Assembly: GCA_900468805.1 (NCBI GenBank)
Contig: UEIF01000017.1
Coordinates: forward strand, 1 to 64,000
DNA: 64,000 nucleotides
Reading direction: 5' to 3'
Source of the DNA: Hyphomicrobiales bacterium
Lineage (GTDB): Bacteria; Pseudomonadota; Alphaproteobacteria; Rhizobiales; Rhizobiaceae
Shown: positions 26,635 to 34,306 of the stretch, one piece after another
Layout of the letters: each line of letters begins with the position of its first letter
Numbering within the stretch: the first letter of the stretch is position 1
Notes under the pieces: generated by a model
Seen by the model: the letters and a program-made list of their open reading frames with translations, nothing else
The model's database searches: none
What the model was told of the DNA's origin: nothing
Made by a program: the position numbers and the translations under genes

Positions 26635-27350
26635 GGCTTGATCCCACAGAGCATTTCCCGCTTGCCGGCAAAACCCTTGCGTCGCTCGACAGTAAAGCCT
26701 GCGGCGGCGAGATTGCGGCGCACGAAGCCTGCGGCTGCATAGGTGGCGAAGCTTCCGCCGGGAAATGTCTTTTCGCAGACGAGGCGCATCAGCTCTTCCG
26801 ACCACATGTCGCCGTTGCGCGACGGGGCGAAGCCGTCGAGATACCAGGCATCGAAGACGGGAGCAGCTTCGGCGACACCGTCGAGGGCGCGGCCACAGAC
26901 GACGCTGAGTCTCGTCTGGTCGTCGAGATCAAGCGAGACGATGCCTTCGGGCATATCCGGCCAGAGGGCCGCCAGCGCCTGCCGTTCGGTATCGATTTCG
27001 GGCCAGTGAGCCAGCGCCCGGTCGATTTCCTCCCGGCGCATCGGATAGAGCTCGAAGGACATGAAGTGCAGGTGCTGGCCGGGCTGGCGGTAAAGCTTCC
27101 ATTGCCGCCATGTCTCGGAAAAATTCAGCCCGGTGCCGAAGCCGAGTTCGCCGATAAGAAAGGTCGGGCGATCGTTCCATCGTTCAGGCAGACCGTTTCC
27201 AGAGAGGAAGACGTGGCCGCATTCCAGCCGACCGTCGGTCTGGCAATAAAAATGGTCGCCAAAGGCGGTCGAATAGGGCATATCGCCGTCGCGCCATTCG
27301 AGGGGCTGCGGCTTGCCCGCGTCGATCTGATCGGGATTAATGTCTGTCAT
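26631..27350 (-). CDS. mnmD: tRNA 5-methylaminomethyl-2-thiouridine methyltransferase (MnmD, MnmC N-terminal-like)
   Basis: The protein has 239 residues. The SAM-binding motif GELGFGTGLNF (67-77) and the active-site stretch DAWYLDGFAPSRNGDMW are diagnostic of the methyltransferase half of MnmC. It converts nm5(s2)U34 to mnm5(s2)U34 in tRNA wobble positions. In E. coli this domain is fused to an FAD oxidoreductase; here it is a separate protein whose start overlaps head to head with an FAD oxidoreductase gene. The stand-alone form is known as MnmD. Confidence 0.88.
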   Translation of the reverse strand: MTDINPDQIDAGKPQPLEWRDGDMPYSTAFGDHFYCQTDGRLECGHVFLSGNGLPERWNDRPTFLIGELGFGTGLNFSETWRQWKLYRQPGQHLHFMSFELYPMRREEIDRALAHWPEIDTERQALAALWPDMPEGIVSLDLDDQTRLSVVCGRALDGVAEAAPVFDAWYLDGFAPSRNGDMWSEELMRLVCEKTFPGGSFATYAAAGFVRRNLAAAGFTVERRKGFAGKREMLCGIKP

Positions 27351-28527
27351 GGAAAAAGCCGATAGTCCGGCCCTGGCCTCGGGTCAATCATCCATCGATC
27401 TCCTGATCATCGGCGGCGGCATCATGGGGCTGTGGGCGGCCGTCCATGCGGAGCGGCGTGGCATTGAAACGCGGCTCGTCGATGCGGGCCAGCTCGGAGG
27501 CGGCGCAAGCGGCGGACTGCTTGGCGCCCTGATGCCGCATATGCCGGACCGCTGGTCGGAAAAGAAGCAGTTCCAGTTCGATGCGCTTGTTTCTCTCGAG
27601 GCAGAGATTGCGGCCATCGAAGTGGCGACCGGTCTTTCTGCCGGTTATCGGCGCTCCGGTCGGCTCATTCCGCTGCCGAAGCCACATCTGCGCAAGATTG
27701 CGTCAGGCCATTCCGCAGATGCCGAGGCCCATTGGAAGGCGGGGGAACGACGGTTCCATTGGCATGTGCTGGACCGGCCGCCGGGTGACGGCTGGATCGA
27801 TGCGGCGGCCGGCGAGAGCGGTTTCGTGCATGATACGCTTGCCGCCCGCGTTGCGCCTCGTTCGCTTGTCGCTGCCCTGGGAGCCTTTCTGCGCAAGGCG
27901 CGGCATGTCCGAGTGCTGCAAAATACGGACATCCTGGACCTTGATCCGGCACGGGGAACGGCTTCGACCGGAGCCGGGACGATCGCCTTCGGGCGCTGCA
28001 TCCTTGCCGCGGGATATCGCTCATTTCCCCTTCTGGAGAAGCTGACACCGGGTCTGCAAAAACCTCTCGGACAAGCCGTCAAAGGGCAGGCTGCGCTGCT
28101 TGCCGCTGATATCGATCCCGGCTTGCCGACGATCTTCCGGGATGGGCTTTATGTCGTCGCGCATGAGGGCGGTCATGTGGCTGTCGGCAGCACCAGCGAG
28201 AACAGCTTCGCCGACCCCTTTTCCACGGACGAGCAGCTCGAAGTGCTGATCGAGGCGGCCCGAGACATGGTGCCGGCGCTACGCGATGCGCCTGTCATCG
28301 AGCGCTGGGCCGGATTGCGCCCCAAGGCGATCGACCGGGACCCGATGGTCGGAGCGCATCCGGCGAATCGCAACCTCATTGCCTTGACGGGTGGTTTCAA
28401 GGTCAGCTTCGGGCTGGCGCACCGGCTGGCGGAAGCGGCAATATGCATCGCAAGCGATGTACCCACGGAATTTTTATTGCCGGAAAGCTTTGGAATTTCA
28501 AACCACATCGCGGTCTCTTCACGTTAA
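27340..28527 (+). CDS. FAD-dependent oxidoreductase (DAO family, possible MnmC oxidase partner)
   Basis: The protein has 395 residues with an N-terminal FAD-binding GxGxxG motif (LIIGGGIMGLWAA, about 25-37). The D-amino-acid-oxidase-like fold ends in GGFKVSFGLAHRLAE. The 5' end overlaps the divergent mnmD start; ATGs at 27340 and 27349 are both possible, and the second shares a CATG with the mnmD start. Its placement suggests that it supplies the MnmC oxidase step (removal of carboxymethyl from cmnm5U), in trans to MnmD. A glycine-oxidase-like or other amine oxidase role is the alternative. Confidence 0.75.
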   Translation: MSVMEKADSPALASGQSSIDLLIIGGGIMGLWAAVHAERRGIETRLVDAGQLGGGASGGLLGALMPHMPDRWSEKKQFQFDALVSLEAEIAAIEVATGLSAGYRRSGRLIPLPKPHLRKIASGHSADAEAHWKAGERRFHWHVLDRPPGDGWIDAAAGESGFVHDTLAARVAPRSLVAALGAFLRKARHVRVLQNTDILDLDPARGTASTGAGTIAFGRCILAAGYRSFPLLEKLTPGLQKPLGQAVKGQAALLAADIDPGLPTIFRDGLYVVAHEGGHVAVGSTSENSFADPFSTDEQLEVLIEAARDMVPALRDAPVIERWAGLRPKAIDRDPMVGAHPANRNLIALTGGFKVSFGLAHRLAEAAICIASDVPTEFLLPESFGISNHIAVSSR

Positions 28528-28534
28528 ACGTGAA
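28518..28534. promoter_or_regulatory. 17-bp perfect palindrome before the puuE operon
   Basis: TTCACGTT-A-AACGTGAA is a perfect inverted repeat spanning the stop codon of the FAD oxidoreductase gene, about 110 bp upstream of the DUF1045-puuE operon. It could be an operator for the purine degradation operon. No copy was seen upstream of puuD or xdhA. Confidence 0.4.
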
Positions 28535-28642
28535 TTAGAAGCCGCTCCGCTTCGTTAATCTGTCATGCAAATCACCTATCTGCTTGCGCATCAAGGGCGC
28601 GGGACGTGATCCGCGCTCATTTCATCCGATGGGGGAAATCGC

Positions 28643-29350
28643 ATGCGCTATGCCATTTGCTTCACGCCATCAGCGAGCGATCCGCTCTCGCATGTGGCGT
28701 CCAATTGGCTTGGCCGCAACGTATTTTCAGGTGAAATGGTCGAGCCGCCGGCAATCCGCGGCCTCGGGATCCATGAGATCGCCTTTCATACGGCAGTGCC
28801 GCGTCGCTACGGATTCCATGGCGTGTTGAAAGCCCCGTTCCACCTCTCACCGGAGGTTTCCGAATCGCAACTCCTGCGCGATCTCATGCGGTTTTGCGGG
28901 ACGCTTTCGCCCTTTCAGATTCCGCGTCTGGAAGTTGCGCGCCTCGGCACTTTCTACAGCCTGTCACCGATCCGGCCCTGTGATCAGGTTCGTTACGTCG
29001 CTTCGGCGCTCGTTCAGGAGTTCGATCGTTTTCGGGCGCCGCTGACCGAGGCGGATATCGAGCGCAGCGACCCTGACGGCCTTTCGGCGGCGCAATTTGC
29101 GAACCTGCATCGCTGGGGCAACCCCTATGTGATGGACGAATTCCGCTTCCATATGCCGGTCACCGGTCCGGTCAACGCGGTCGACATGCCGCGGATCGAA
29201 CAGGCGCTGCGGTCGCTCTTCGATCCGGTACTCGTCGAGCCGGTGACGGTCTCGAATGTGGCGCTGATGATCGAGGAAGGTACTGGCGGCCCGTTCCGGG
29301 TGCACTCGCTGCATCCGATGGGCAAGGTGAGCGCGCGCAAGATCGCCTGA
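28643..29350 (+). CDS. DUF1045 family protein (2H phosphoesterase-like)
   Basis: This 235-residue protein matches the DUF1045 family described from phosphonate operons. Two His-containing motifs, YGFHGVLKAPFHL and FRFHMPVTG, have the spacing of the H-x-(S/T) pair of the 2H phosphoesterase superfamily, although they are not canonical. The family's substrate is unknown. It is the first gene before puuE (about 95 bp apart) and no phn gene is nearby, so here it may belong to purine or nucleotide metabolism. GGGGGAAATC precedes the ATG. Confidence 0.75.
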   Translation: MRYAICFTPSASDPLSHVASNWLGRNVFSGEMVEPPAIRGLGIHEIAFHTAVPRRYGFHGVLKAPFHLSPEVSESQLLRDLMRFCGTLSPFQIPRLEVARLGTFYSLSPIRPCDQVRYVASALVQEFDRFRAPLTEADIERSDPDGLSAAQFANLHRWGNPYVMDEFRFHMPVTGPVNAVDMPRIEQALRSLFDPVLVEPVTVSNVALMIEEGTGGPFRVHSLHPMGKVSARKIA

Positions 29351-29446
29351 GGCGGACCACGGCCGAAGACCAGTTACGCGCTTTTACGGCTCGACATTCC
29401 GCTTATGGATGCTACCGTTTCACCTGTCTTTTCAAAAGGTGATTTG

Positions 29447-30370
29447 ATGGTATCCGAGACCTATCCGCGCAATCTCGTCGGCTACGGGCGCAATACGCCC
29501 GATCCGAAGTGGCCCGGCGAGGCACGCGTCGCAGTGCAGTTCGTCATCAATTATGAAGAGGGTGGCGAGAGCTCGATCCTCGACGGCGATCCGGCTTCGG
29601 AAAACCTGTTGTCGGAAATCGTCGGCGCGCAGCCCTGGCCGAATCAGCGCAATCTCAACATGGAGTCGATCTATGAATACGGCTCCCGCGCCGGCTTCTG
29701 GCGGCTCTGGCGTCTTTTCACCGATCTCAAGGTTCAGGCAACCGTCTACGGCGTGACGCTTGCCATGGCCCGCAATCCCGAAGCGGTCGCCGCCATGAAG
29801 GAAGCCGGCTGGGAGATTGCCAGCCACGGCTATCGCTGGCTGGAATACAAGGATTTCTCCGAAGATCTGGAGCGCAAGCACATCCTCGAGGCCGTGCGGT
29901 TGCACACGGAACTGACGGGCGAGCGGCCCTATGGCATGTATCAGGGCAAGCCCTCCGACAATACGCTGAAGCTGGTGCAGGAGGAGGGCGGGTTCCTTTA
30001 TTCGTCGGACTCTTATGCCGACGATCTGCCCTATTGGGTGAAGGGTATCGACGAAAATCCTTTCCTCATCATCCCCTATACGCTCGAGACCAACGATATG
30101 CGGTTTGCCACGCCGCAGGGCTTCAATTCCGGCGATCAGTTCTTTGCCTATCTCAAGGATGCGTTCGATACGCTCTACGAGGAGGGCAAGGAGGGCAGCC
30201 CGAAGATGATGTCGGTCGGCCTGCATTGCCGTCTCGTCGGCCGGCCGGGGCGCATAGCCTCGCTGCGACGTTTCATCGAATATGTGCTGAAGCACGACAA
30301 GGTCTGGATTCCGCGCCGCGTCGAGATTGCGCAGCACTGGCATGCGAACCATAAGCCGGAAACGATCTGA
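29447..30370 (+). CDS. puuE: Allantoinase PuuE (polysaccharide deacetylase family)
   Basis: The protein is 307 residues from the ATG at 29447, which has AAAAGGTG five bases upstream. It has the polysaccharide-deacetylase-like fold of metal-independent allantoinases: VQFVINYEEGGESSILDGDPASE, WEIASHGYRWLEY and the HCRLVGRPGR segment. It opens the hydantoin ring of allantoin to give allantoate. Its stop overlaps the uraD start (TGATG at 30368), and the next genes take up the product and precursor steps of the same pathway. Confidence 0.9.
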   Translation: MVSETYPRNLVGYGRNTPDPKWPGEARVAVQFVINYEEGGESSILDGDPASENLLSEIVGAQPWPNQRNLNMESIYEYGSRAGFWRLWRLFTDLKVQATVYGVTLAMARNPEAVAAMKEAGWEIASHGYRWLEYKDFSEDLERKHILEAVRLHTELTGERPYGMYQGKPSDNTLKLVQEEGGFLYSSDSYADDLPYWVKGIDENPFLIIPYTLETNDMRFATPQGFNSGDQFFAYLKDAFDTLYEEGKEGSPKMMSVGLHCRLVGRPGRIASLRRFIEYVLKHDKVWIPRRVEIAQHWHANHKPETI

Positions 30371-30867
30371 TGATCTCGCGCAACGAGTTTGTGTCCCGCT
30401 TCGGCGGCGTATTCGAGCATTCGCCGTTCATTGCCGAACGGGCCTATGACGACGGTTTTGTCAGCGAAAAGCTGACAGTGGACCGCGTGCATACGGAGCT
30501 TGTGGCCATATTCCGCGCCGCGAGTCGAGAGGAGCGTCTCGGTGTCTTGCGCGCTCATCCCGATCTTGCCGGGCGGCTGGCGATATCGGGCGAGCTGACT
30601 GAAGATAGCAAAAAGGAGCAGGCGGGCGCCGGGCTTGACCGCTTGAGCCCTGCCGAACATGCGCGCTTCACCGAACTCAATTCCGCCTATACGCAGAAAT
30701 TCGGCTTTCCCTTCATCATCGCCGTGAAGGGGCTGAACAAGGATGACATCCTTGCCGCTTTCCAAAAGCGGATCGACAATAGCAGCGACGAGGAATTCGT
30801 GACTGCGGCAGCACAGGTCGAAAAGATCGCGCTGCTTCGCCTGACATCCATGCTTCCGGAGACTTGA
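30370..30867 (+). CDS. uraD: OHCU decarboxylase
   Basis: The protein has 165 residues. The family signature includes the catalytic His region LRAHPDLAGRLA and LNSAYTQKFGFPFIIAVKG. It decarboxylates 2-oxo-4-hydroxy-4-carboxy-5-ureidoimidazoline to S-allantoin, preventing slow racemising breakdown. It is coupled to puuE by an overlapping stop/start, and the allantoicase gene begins directly after its stop. Confidence 0.9.
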   Translation: MISRNEFVSRFGGVFEHSPFIAERAYDDGFVSEKLTVDRVHTELVAIFRAASREERLGVLRAHPDLAGRLAISGELTEDSKKEQAGAGLDRLSPAEHARFTELNSAYTQKFGFPFIIAVKGLNKDDILAAFQKRIDNSSDEEFVTAAAQVEKIALLRLTSMLPET

Positions 30868-31890
30868 ATGACCGATACCCCAGATACCAGCCTGCCAGCC
30901 TTCGCCACCGGCGCCATCAATCTCGCCTCGGCCCGTCTCGGCGCCAAGGGACTTTCTGCCACCGACGAATTCTTCGCGCCGCTGGAGCGCATGCTGCAGG
31001 ATGTGCCGGCAAGCTTCGATCCGGATCTCTACGACGATAACGGCAAATACATGGACGGCTGGGAAAGCCGCCGCAAGCGTGTTCCCGGCCATGACTGGGC
31101 AATCGTCAAGCTTGCCATGCCGGGCCGCATCTTCGGCTTCGATGTCGATACCAGCTATTTCACCGGCAATTACCCGCCGCATTGCTCGATCGAGGCTGCC
31201 TTCGTCGAGAGCGGCGATCCGACCGATGCGACGCAGTGGAGCGAAATCCTGACGAAGTCGCCGCTCGGCTCCAGCGCGCACCACTTCTTCGAAAATGCCG
31301 ACAAGCAAAAGATCTGGACGCATCTGCGCCTGCATATCTATCCGGATGGTGGCGTGGCGCGCCTGCGGGTCTATGGTTCGGCCTATTTCGACTGGTCGAA
31401 GGTCGGCGCCGGCGAGGAAGTCGATCTCGCCTATATCTTCAACGGCGCGAAGGCGCTTGCCTGGTCGGATGCGCATTACGGCCATCCCGACAAGCTGCTC
31501 GGCCCCGGACGGGGCCTCAACATGGGCGATGGATGGGAAACCAAGCGCCGCCGCGGCCCGGGCCATGACTGGGCAATCATCCGCCTCGGTCATCCCGGCA
31601 CGATCAAGCGCGTCATCGTCGACACCGCCTTCTACAAGGGCAACTTCCCCGACACCTGCGAACTGTTTGGCGCCTACCTGCCTGATCTCGGCGATACGCT
31701 CTCGGAGGCCGATATCGCTGCCTCCGAAAGCTGGAAGCCGATCCTGCCTCGCAGCAAGCTGCAGATGGACCATATCCATGAATATGGCAGCGACGTCGTT
31801 GCCGATATCGGCCCGGTCACACATGTGCGCTATGCCATGCATCCGGATGGCGGAACGATGCGCCTTCGGCTTCATGGGGTGAAGGCTTGA
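30868..31890 (+). CDS. alc: Allantoicase
   Basis: The protein has 340 residues with two repeated allantoicase half-domains, each bearing a DGWE-x-(S/K)RRR-type motif: YMDGWESRRKRVPGHDWAIVK at about residue 62 and MGDGWETKRRRGPGHDWAII at about 215. It hydrolyses allantoate to ureidoglycolate and urea. The ATG immediately follows the uraD stop. In related genomes (recall) the ureidoglycolate lyase gene follows directly, but here a nucleotidyltransferase/HepT-like pair intervenes. Confidence 0.9.
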   Translation: MTDTPDTSLPAFATGAINLASARLGAKGLSATDEFFAPLERMLQDVPASFDPDLYDDNGKYMDGWESRRKRVPGHDWAIVKLAMPGRIFGFDVDTSYFTGNYPPHCSIEAAFVESGDPTDATQWSEILTKSPLGSSAHHFFENADKQKIWTHLRLHIYPDGGVARLRVYGSAYFDWSKVGAGEEVDLAYIFNGAKALAWSDAHYGHPDKLLGPGRGLNMGDGWETKRRRGPGHDWAIIRLGHPGTIKRVIVDTAFYKGNFPDTCELFGAYLPDLGDTLSEADIAASESWKPILPRSKLQMDHIHEYGSDVVADIGPVTHVRYAMHPDGGTMRLRLHGVKA

Positions 31891-31947
31891 GTTCTTTCCT
31901 CTTTCCAACGCGTCCCTTATATTCGCGGCATCAGGAGTGATGCCGCG

Positions 31948-32241
31948 ATGAGACCGTCGGAAGTGCTGGAGAAGAACAGGCAGGCGATCCGCGAAGCGAC
32001 CAAGCGCTTCAACGCGACAAACCCGCGAGTCTTCGGCTCCGTCGCCCGCGGCGAGGATCGGCCGGATAGCGATCTGGATATTCTGGTGGATGCTTTGCCG
32101 GGCAGCACATTGCTGACACTTGGCGGTTTGCAGGACGCGTTGGAGCAAATGATGCTTGGCACGCCGATCCACTTGCTGACCCCCGGCGACTTTCCCGAAC
32201 CGATCCGCATCCGGGTTCTTTCCGAGGCGAAGTCCATATGA
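31948..32241 (+). CDS. MNT-type minimal nucleotidyltransferase (MntA-like antitoxin)
   Basis: This 97-residue protein has the GSx10DxD motif complete (G30, S31, D42, D44 in FGSVARGEDRPDSDLDILVD). MntA proteins adenylylate and silence their HepT partner (established in the MntA/HepT system). The third acidic residue usually found in the later strand (typically VDLV or VDVL) is His75 here (GTPIHLLTP, codon CAC), so catalysis may be impaired. It overlaps hepT by 4 bp (ATGA). It sits between allantoicase and ureidoglycolate lyase genes in the same direction, so it is probably cotranscribed with them. Confidence 0.8.
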   Translation: MRPSEVLEKNRQAIREATKRFNATNPRVFGSVARGEDRPDSDLDILVDALPGSTLLTLGGLQDALEQMMLGTPIHLLTPGDFPEPIRIRVLSEAKSI

Positions 32242-32600
32242 ACGAAAGTCGTATCCCGTATCTTCTCGAGCGGATGCGATCCGCGGCGGCCGAGGCCAAC
32301 GCAATGATCGCGGATGTCAGCAAGCAGCGGTTTCTTGAGGATATTATCCTGCAGCGCGCTGTCGGGATGAGTCTCTTGATGGCGTCGGAAACAGCTGCTC
32401 AGCTGATGAAGATTCATCCCGAATTTCCTGTCGAGCACCCGGAATTTCCATGGGGGGCGATGCGCGGTATGCGCAACCGCATCGCCGATGGTTATTTCGA
32501 CATTGATCTTGAGACAGTCTGGGCCACAGCCAAGGACGATGTGCCTGATCTGCTCGACAGGCTCGATCTTGTCCGCAACTGGCGTGCGCAGGGCGAATAG
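32238..32600 (+). CDS. HepT-like protein (DUF86) with altered active site
   Basis: This 120-residue all-helical DUF86/HepT protein is coupled to the MntA-like gene. HepT toxins carry an Rx4-6H RNase motif, usually RNxxxH. Here the motif reads RNRIADGYFDID, so the His position is Asp84 (codon GAT at 32487-32489). The toxin is therefore probably inactive as an RNase, or the family member has another role. It ends 6 bp before allA, showing that the pair is embedded tightly in the purine operon rather than loosely inserted. Confidence 0.8.
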   Translation: MNESRIPYLLERMRSAAAEANAMIADVSKQRFLEDIILQRAVGMSLLMASETAAQLMKIHPEFPVEHPEFPWGAMRGMRNRIADGYFDIDLETVWATAKDDVPDLLDRLDLVRNWRAQGE

Positions 32601-32606
32601 TAGGCA

Positions 32607-33107
32607 ATGTCCCGATATCTCGACATACAACCTCTCACAAAGTCCGCCTTCGCGCCGTTCGGCGAGGTGATCGAAGCCGATCCGGCAAACATGCGTTATA
32701 TCAACGGCGGCAATACCGAGCGCTTCCATGCGCTTGCGGCACCCGAAGCCGTGGGCGAGGGCGCGCGGGTTATCATCAATCTCTTTCGCGGCCAGCCACG
32801 CGGCTTTCCCTATGACGTCGGCATGATGGAGCGGCATCCGTTCGGCAGCCAGAGCTTCTCGCCGATATCGGGCCGTCCTTTCCTCGTCGTCGTCTCCGAA
32901 GATGAGGACGGGCGCCCGGGGCGTCCTCGGGTCTTTCTCGCCCGCGGCGATCAAGGCGTGAACTATCGGCGCAATGTCTGGCACCATCCGCTGATGGCGC
33001 TCGGCGAGCCCTCCGATTTTCTGGTTGTCGATCGTGACGGGCCTGGCAACAATCTGGAAGAATTCTTCTTCGACATCCCCTTCATCATCAAAGAGCCAGA
33101 GCTATGA
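32607..33107 (+). CDS. allA: Ureidoglycolate lyase
   Basis: This 166-residue member of the ureidoglycolate lyase (AllA) family shows [17 protein letters not shown] at the N-terminus, [22 protein letters not shown] in the cupin core and [13 protein letters not shown] near the active site. It splits ureidoglycolate to glyoxylate and urea in the cytoplasm. Its stop overlaps the uraH start by 4 bp. Confidence 0.9.
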   Translation: MSRYLDIQPLTKSAFAPFGEVIEADPANMRYINGGNTERFHALAAPEAVGEGARVIINLFRGQPRGFPYDVGMMERHPFGSQSFSPISGRPFLVVVSEDEDGRPGRPRVFLARGDQGVNYRRNVWHHPLMALGEPSDFLVVDRDGPGNNLEEFFFDIPFIIKEPEL

Positions 33108-33460
33108 CCGGACTGACCACCCATGTTCTCGATACTGCTCTCGGCAAGCCGGCGCAGGGGCTGAGGATCGATCTCTTCCATATCGAGGGTGAGGTTCGCC
33201 ACCATCTCAAGTCCGTCGAAACCAATGCGGATGGGCGGGTCGATGGCGGGCCGATCCTGATCGGCGAGAGCTTTCGAACTGGCACTTACGAACTGCTCTT
33301 CCATGCCGGCGATTATCTCAGGGCAAACGGCACACCGCTGCCGCATCCGGCCTTCCTCGATCTCGTGCCGATCCGGTTCGGCATCGCGGACACCTCGGCG
33401 CATTACCATGTGCCGCTGCTGATCTCGCCTTACGGCTATTCCACCTATCGGGGAAGCTGA
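33104..33460 (+). CDS. uraH: 5-hydroxyisourate hydrolase (transthyretin-like)
   Basis: This 118-residue transthyretin-related protein ends in the diagnostic YRGS tetrapeptide. Active-site residues are in [12 protein letters not shown] near the N-terminus and [19 protein letters not shown] at the end. It hydrolyses 5-hydroxyisourate, the product of urate oxidation by PuuD encoded on the other strand, to OHCU for UraD. It is translationally coupled to allA. Confidence 0.93.
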   Translation: MTGLTTHVLDTALGKPAQGLRIDLFHIEGEVRHHLKSVETNADGRVDGGPILIGESFRTGTYELLFHAGDYLRANGTPLPHPAFLDLVPIRFGIADTSAHYHVPLLISPYGYSTYRGS

Positions 33461-33461
33461 C

Positions 33462-34202
33462 ATGCGCTTTGCCGCGATCGCCGATATTCATGGAAACCAT
33501 ACGGCGCTGGAAGCGGTGCTTGCCGACATAGCAGCATTGGGCATTGTCGATATCGTCAATCTCGGCGACTGCTTCAGCGGTCCGCTGGAGGCTGGCAAGG
33601 TGGCGGACCGGCTGCTGTCACTCGCCATTCCGACCGTGCGCGGCAATCACGACAGATATCTGATCGAGCAGCGGCCGGAGGATATGCACATCTCCGACTC
33701 CGTCGCCTATGCGCAGCTCGACGGCGCGCATCTCGATTGGCTGCGGTCGCTGCCGGTCGACCTGATCTACCGGGATGAGGTCTATCTCTGCCACGCAACG
33801 CCTGAGGATGATAATCTCTACTGGCTGGATATGGCCGCTGCCGATGGCAGCGTGGTGTTCAGGCCGCAGGCAGAGATCGAAGCGCTGGCGGAAGGTATCG
33901 AAAGCCCATTGATCCTATGTGGCCACACACATATTCCGCGCATGGCAGCACTTTCCGGCGGCCGTCTTATCGTCAATCCCGGCAGCGTCGGCGGCCCGGC
34001 CTATGACGATGACAAGCCCTATCCGCACAAGGTCGAAACCGGCCACGCGATGGCGAGTTATGCGGTGCTGGAAAAATCGGCCAGTGGATGGACGGCACAA
34101 TTCCGCAATATCCGATACGACAACATGGCTATGTCGGCGTTGGCAAAGGCCAACGGTCGCCCAGAATGGGCGTCTGCGCTCGCGAGCGGTCGCGTGCGCT
34201 GA
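33462..34202 (+). CDS. Metallophosphoesterase (YfcE/calcineurin-like)
   Basis: The protein has 246 residues with the metallophosphoesterase motifs in order: IADIHGNHTALEAVL (D-x-H), NLGDCF (GD), VRGNHDRY (GNHD), LCHATPEDD and LCGHTHIPRM (GHxH). It should be a dinuclear-metal phosphodiesterase or phosphatase of unknown substrate. The ATG lies one base after the uraH stop, so it is the last gene of the purine operon, yet no purine-pathway step clearly requires it. A palindromic repeat follows. Confidence 0.85.
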   Translation: MRFAAIADIHGNHTALEAVLADIAALGIVDIVNLGDCFSGPLEAGKVADRLLSLAIPTVRGNHDRYLIEQRPEDMHISDSVAYAQLDGAHLDWLRSLPVDLIYRDEVYLCHATPEDDNLYWLDMAAADGSVVFRPQAEIEALAEGIESPLILCGHTHIPRMAALSGGRLIVNPGSVGGPAYDDDKPYPHKVETGHAMASYAVLEKSASGWTAQFRNIRYDNMAMSALAKANGRPEWASALASGRVR

Positions 34203-34260
34203 GCCTCGAGAATTTTCGTTTTTCCTCGAAGCACGAAGATGCTCTATCTCTTTGTTTTTG

Positions 34261-34304
34261 CGTAATTCCCGGCGCAAAACCGCTGTGCACCTTTGCTGGA
34301 ATTG
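34261..34304. repeat. Rhizobial palindromic intergenic repeat, copy 1
   Basis: GTAATTCCCGGCGCAAAACC begins a partly palindromic element ending in TTTGCTGGAATTGC; the outer arms AATTCC/GGAATT and inner CAAA/TTTG can pair. A second copy with about 80 percent visual identity lies at 47852-47894. Both lie between convergent genes just after a plus-strand stop, so the element may act as a two-way terminator or be a RIME-like dispersed repeat. Confidence 0.65.
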
Positions 34305-34306
34305 CT

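Noticed and set aside
23155..26805. A 1216-codon open frame on the minus strand
   Set aside because: It is the antisense shadow of the hybrid kinase gene; composition is Asp/Arg/His-rich with no domain, and the plus strand encodes complete kinase motifs.
28524..28538. Third CtrA site (TTAA-N7-TTAG)
   Set aside because: The second half-site is imperfect and the sequence is better explained by the 17-bp palindrome it overlaps.
30175..32304. A 709-codon minus-strand frame over the purine operon
   Set aside because: Antisense to puuE, uraD and alc, which are clear family members; high-GC codon bias makes long antisense frames common.
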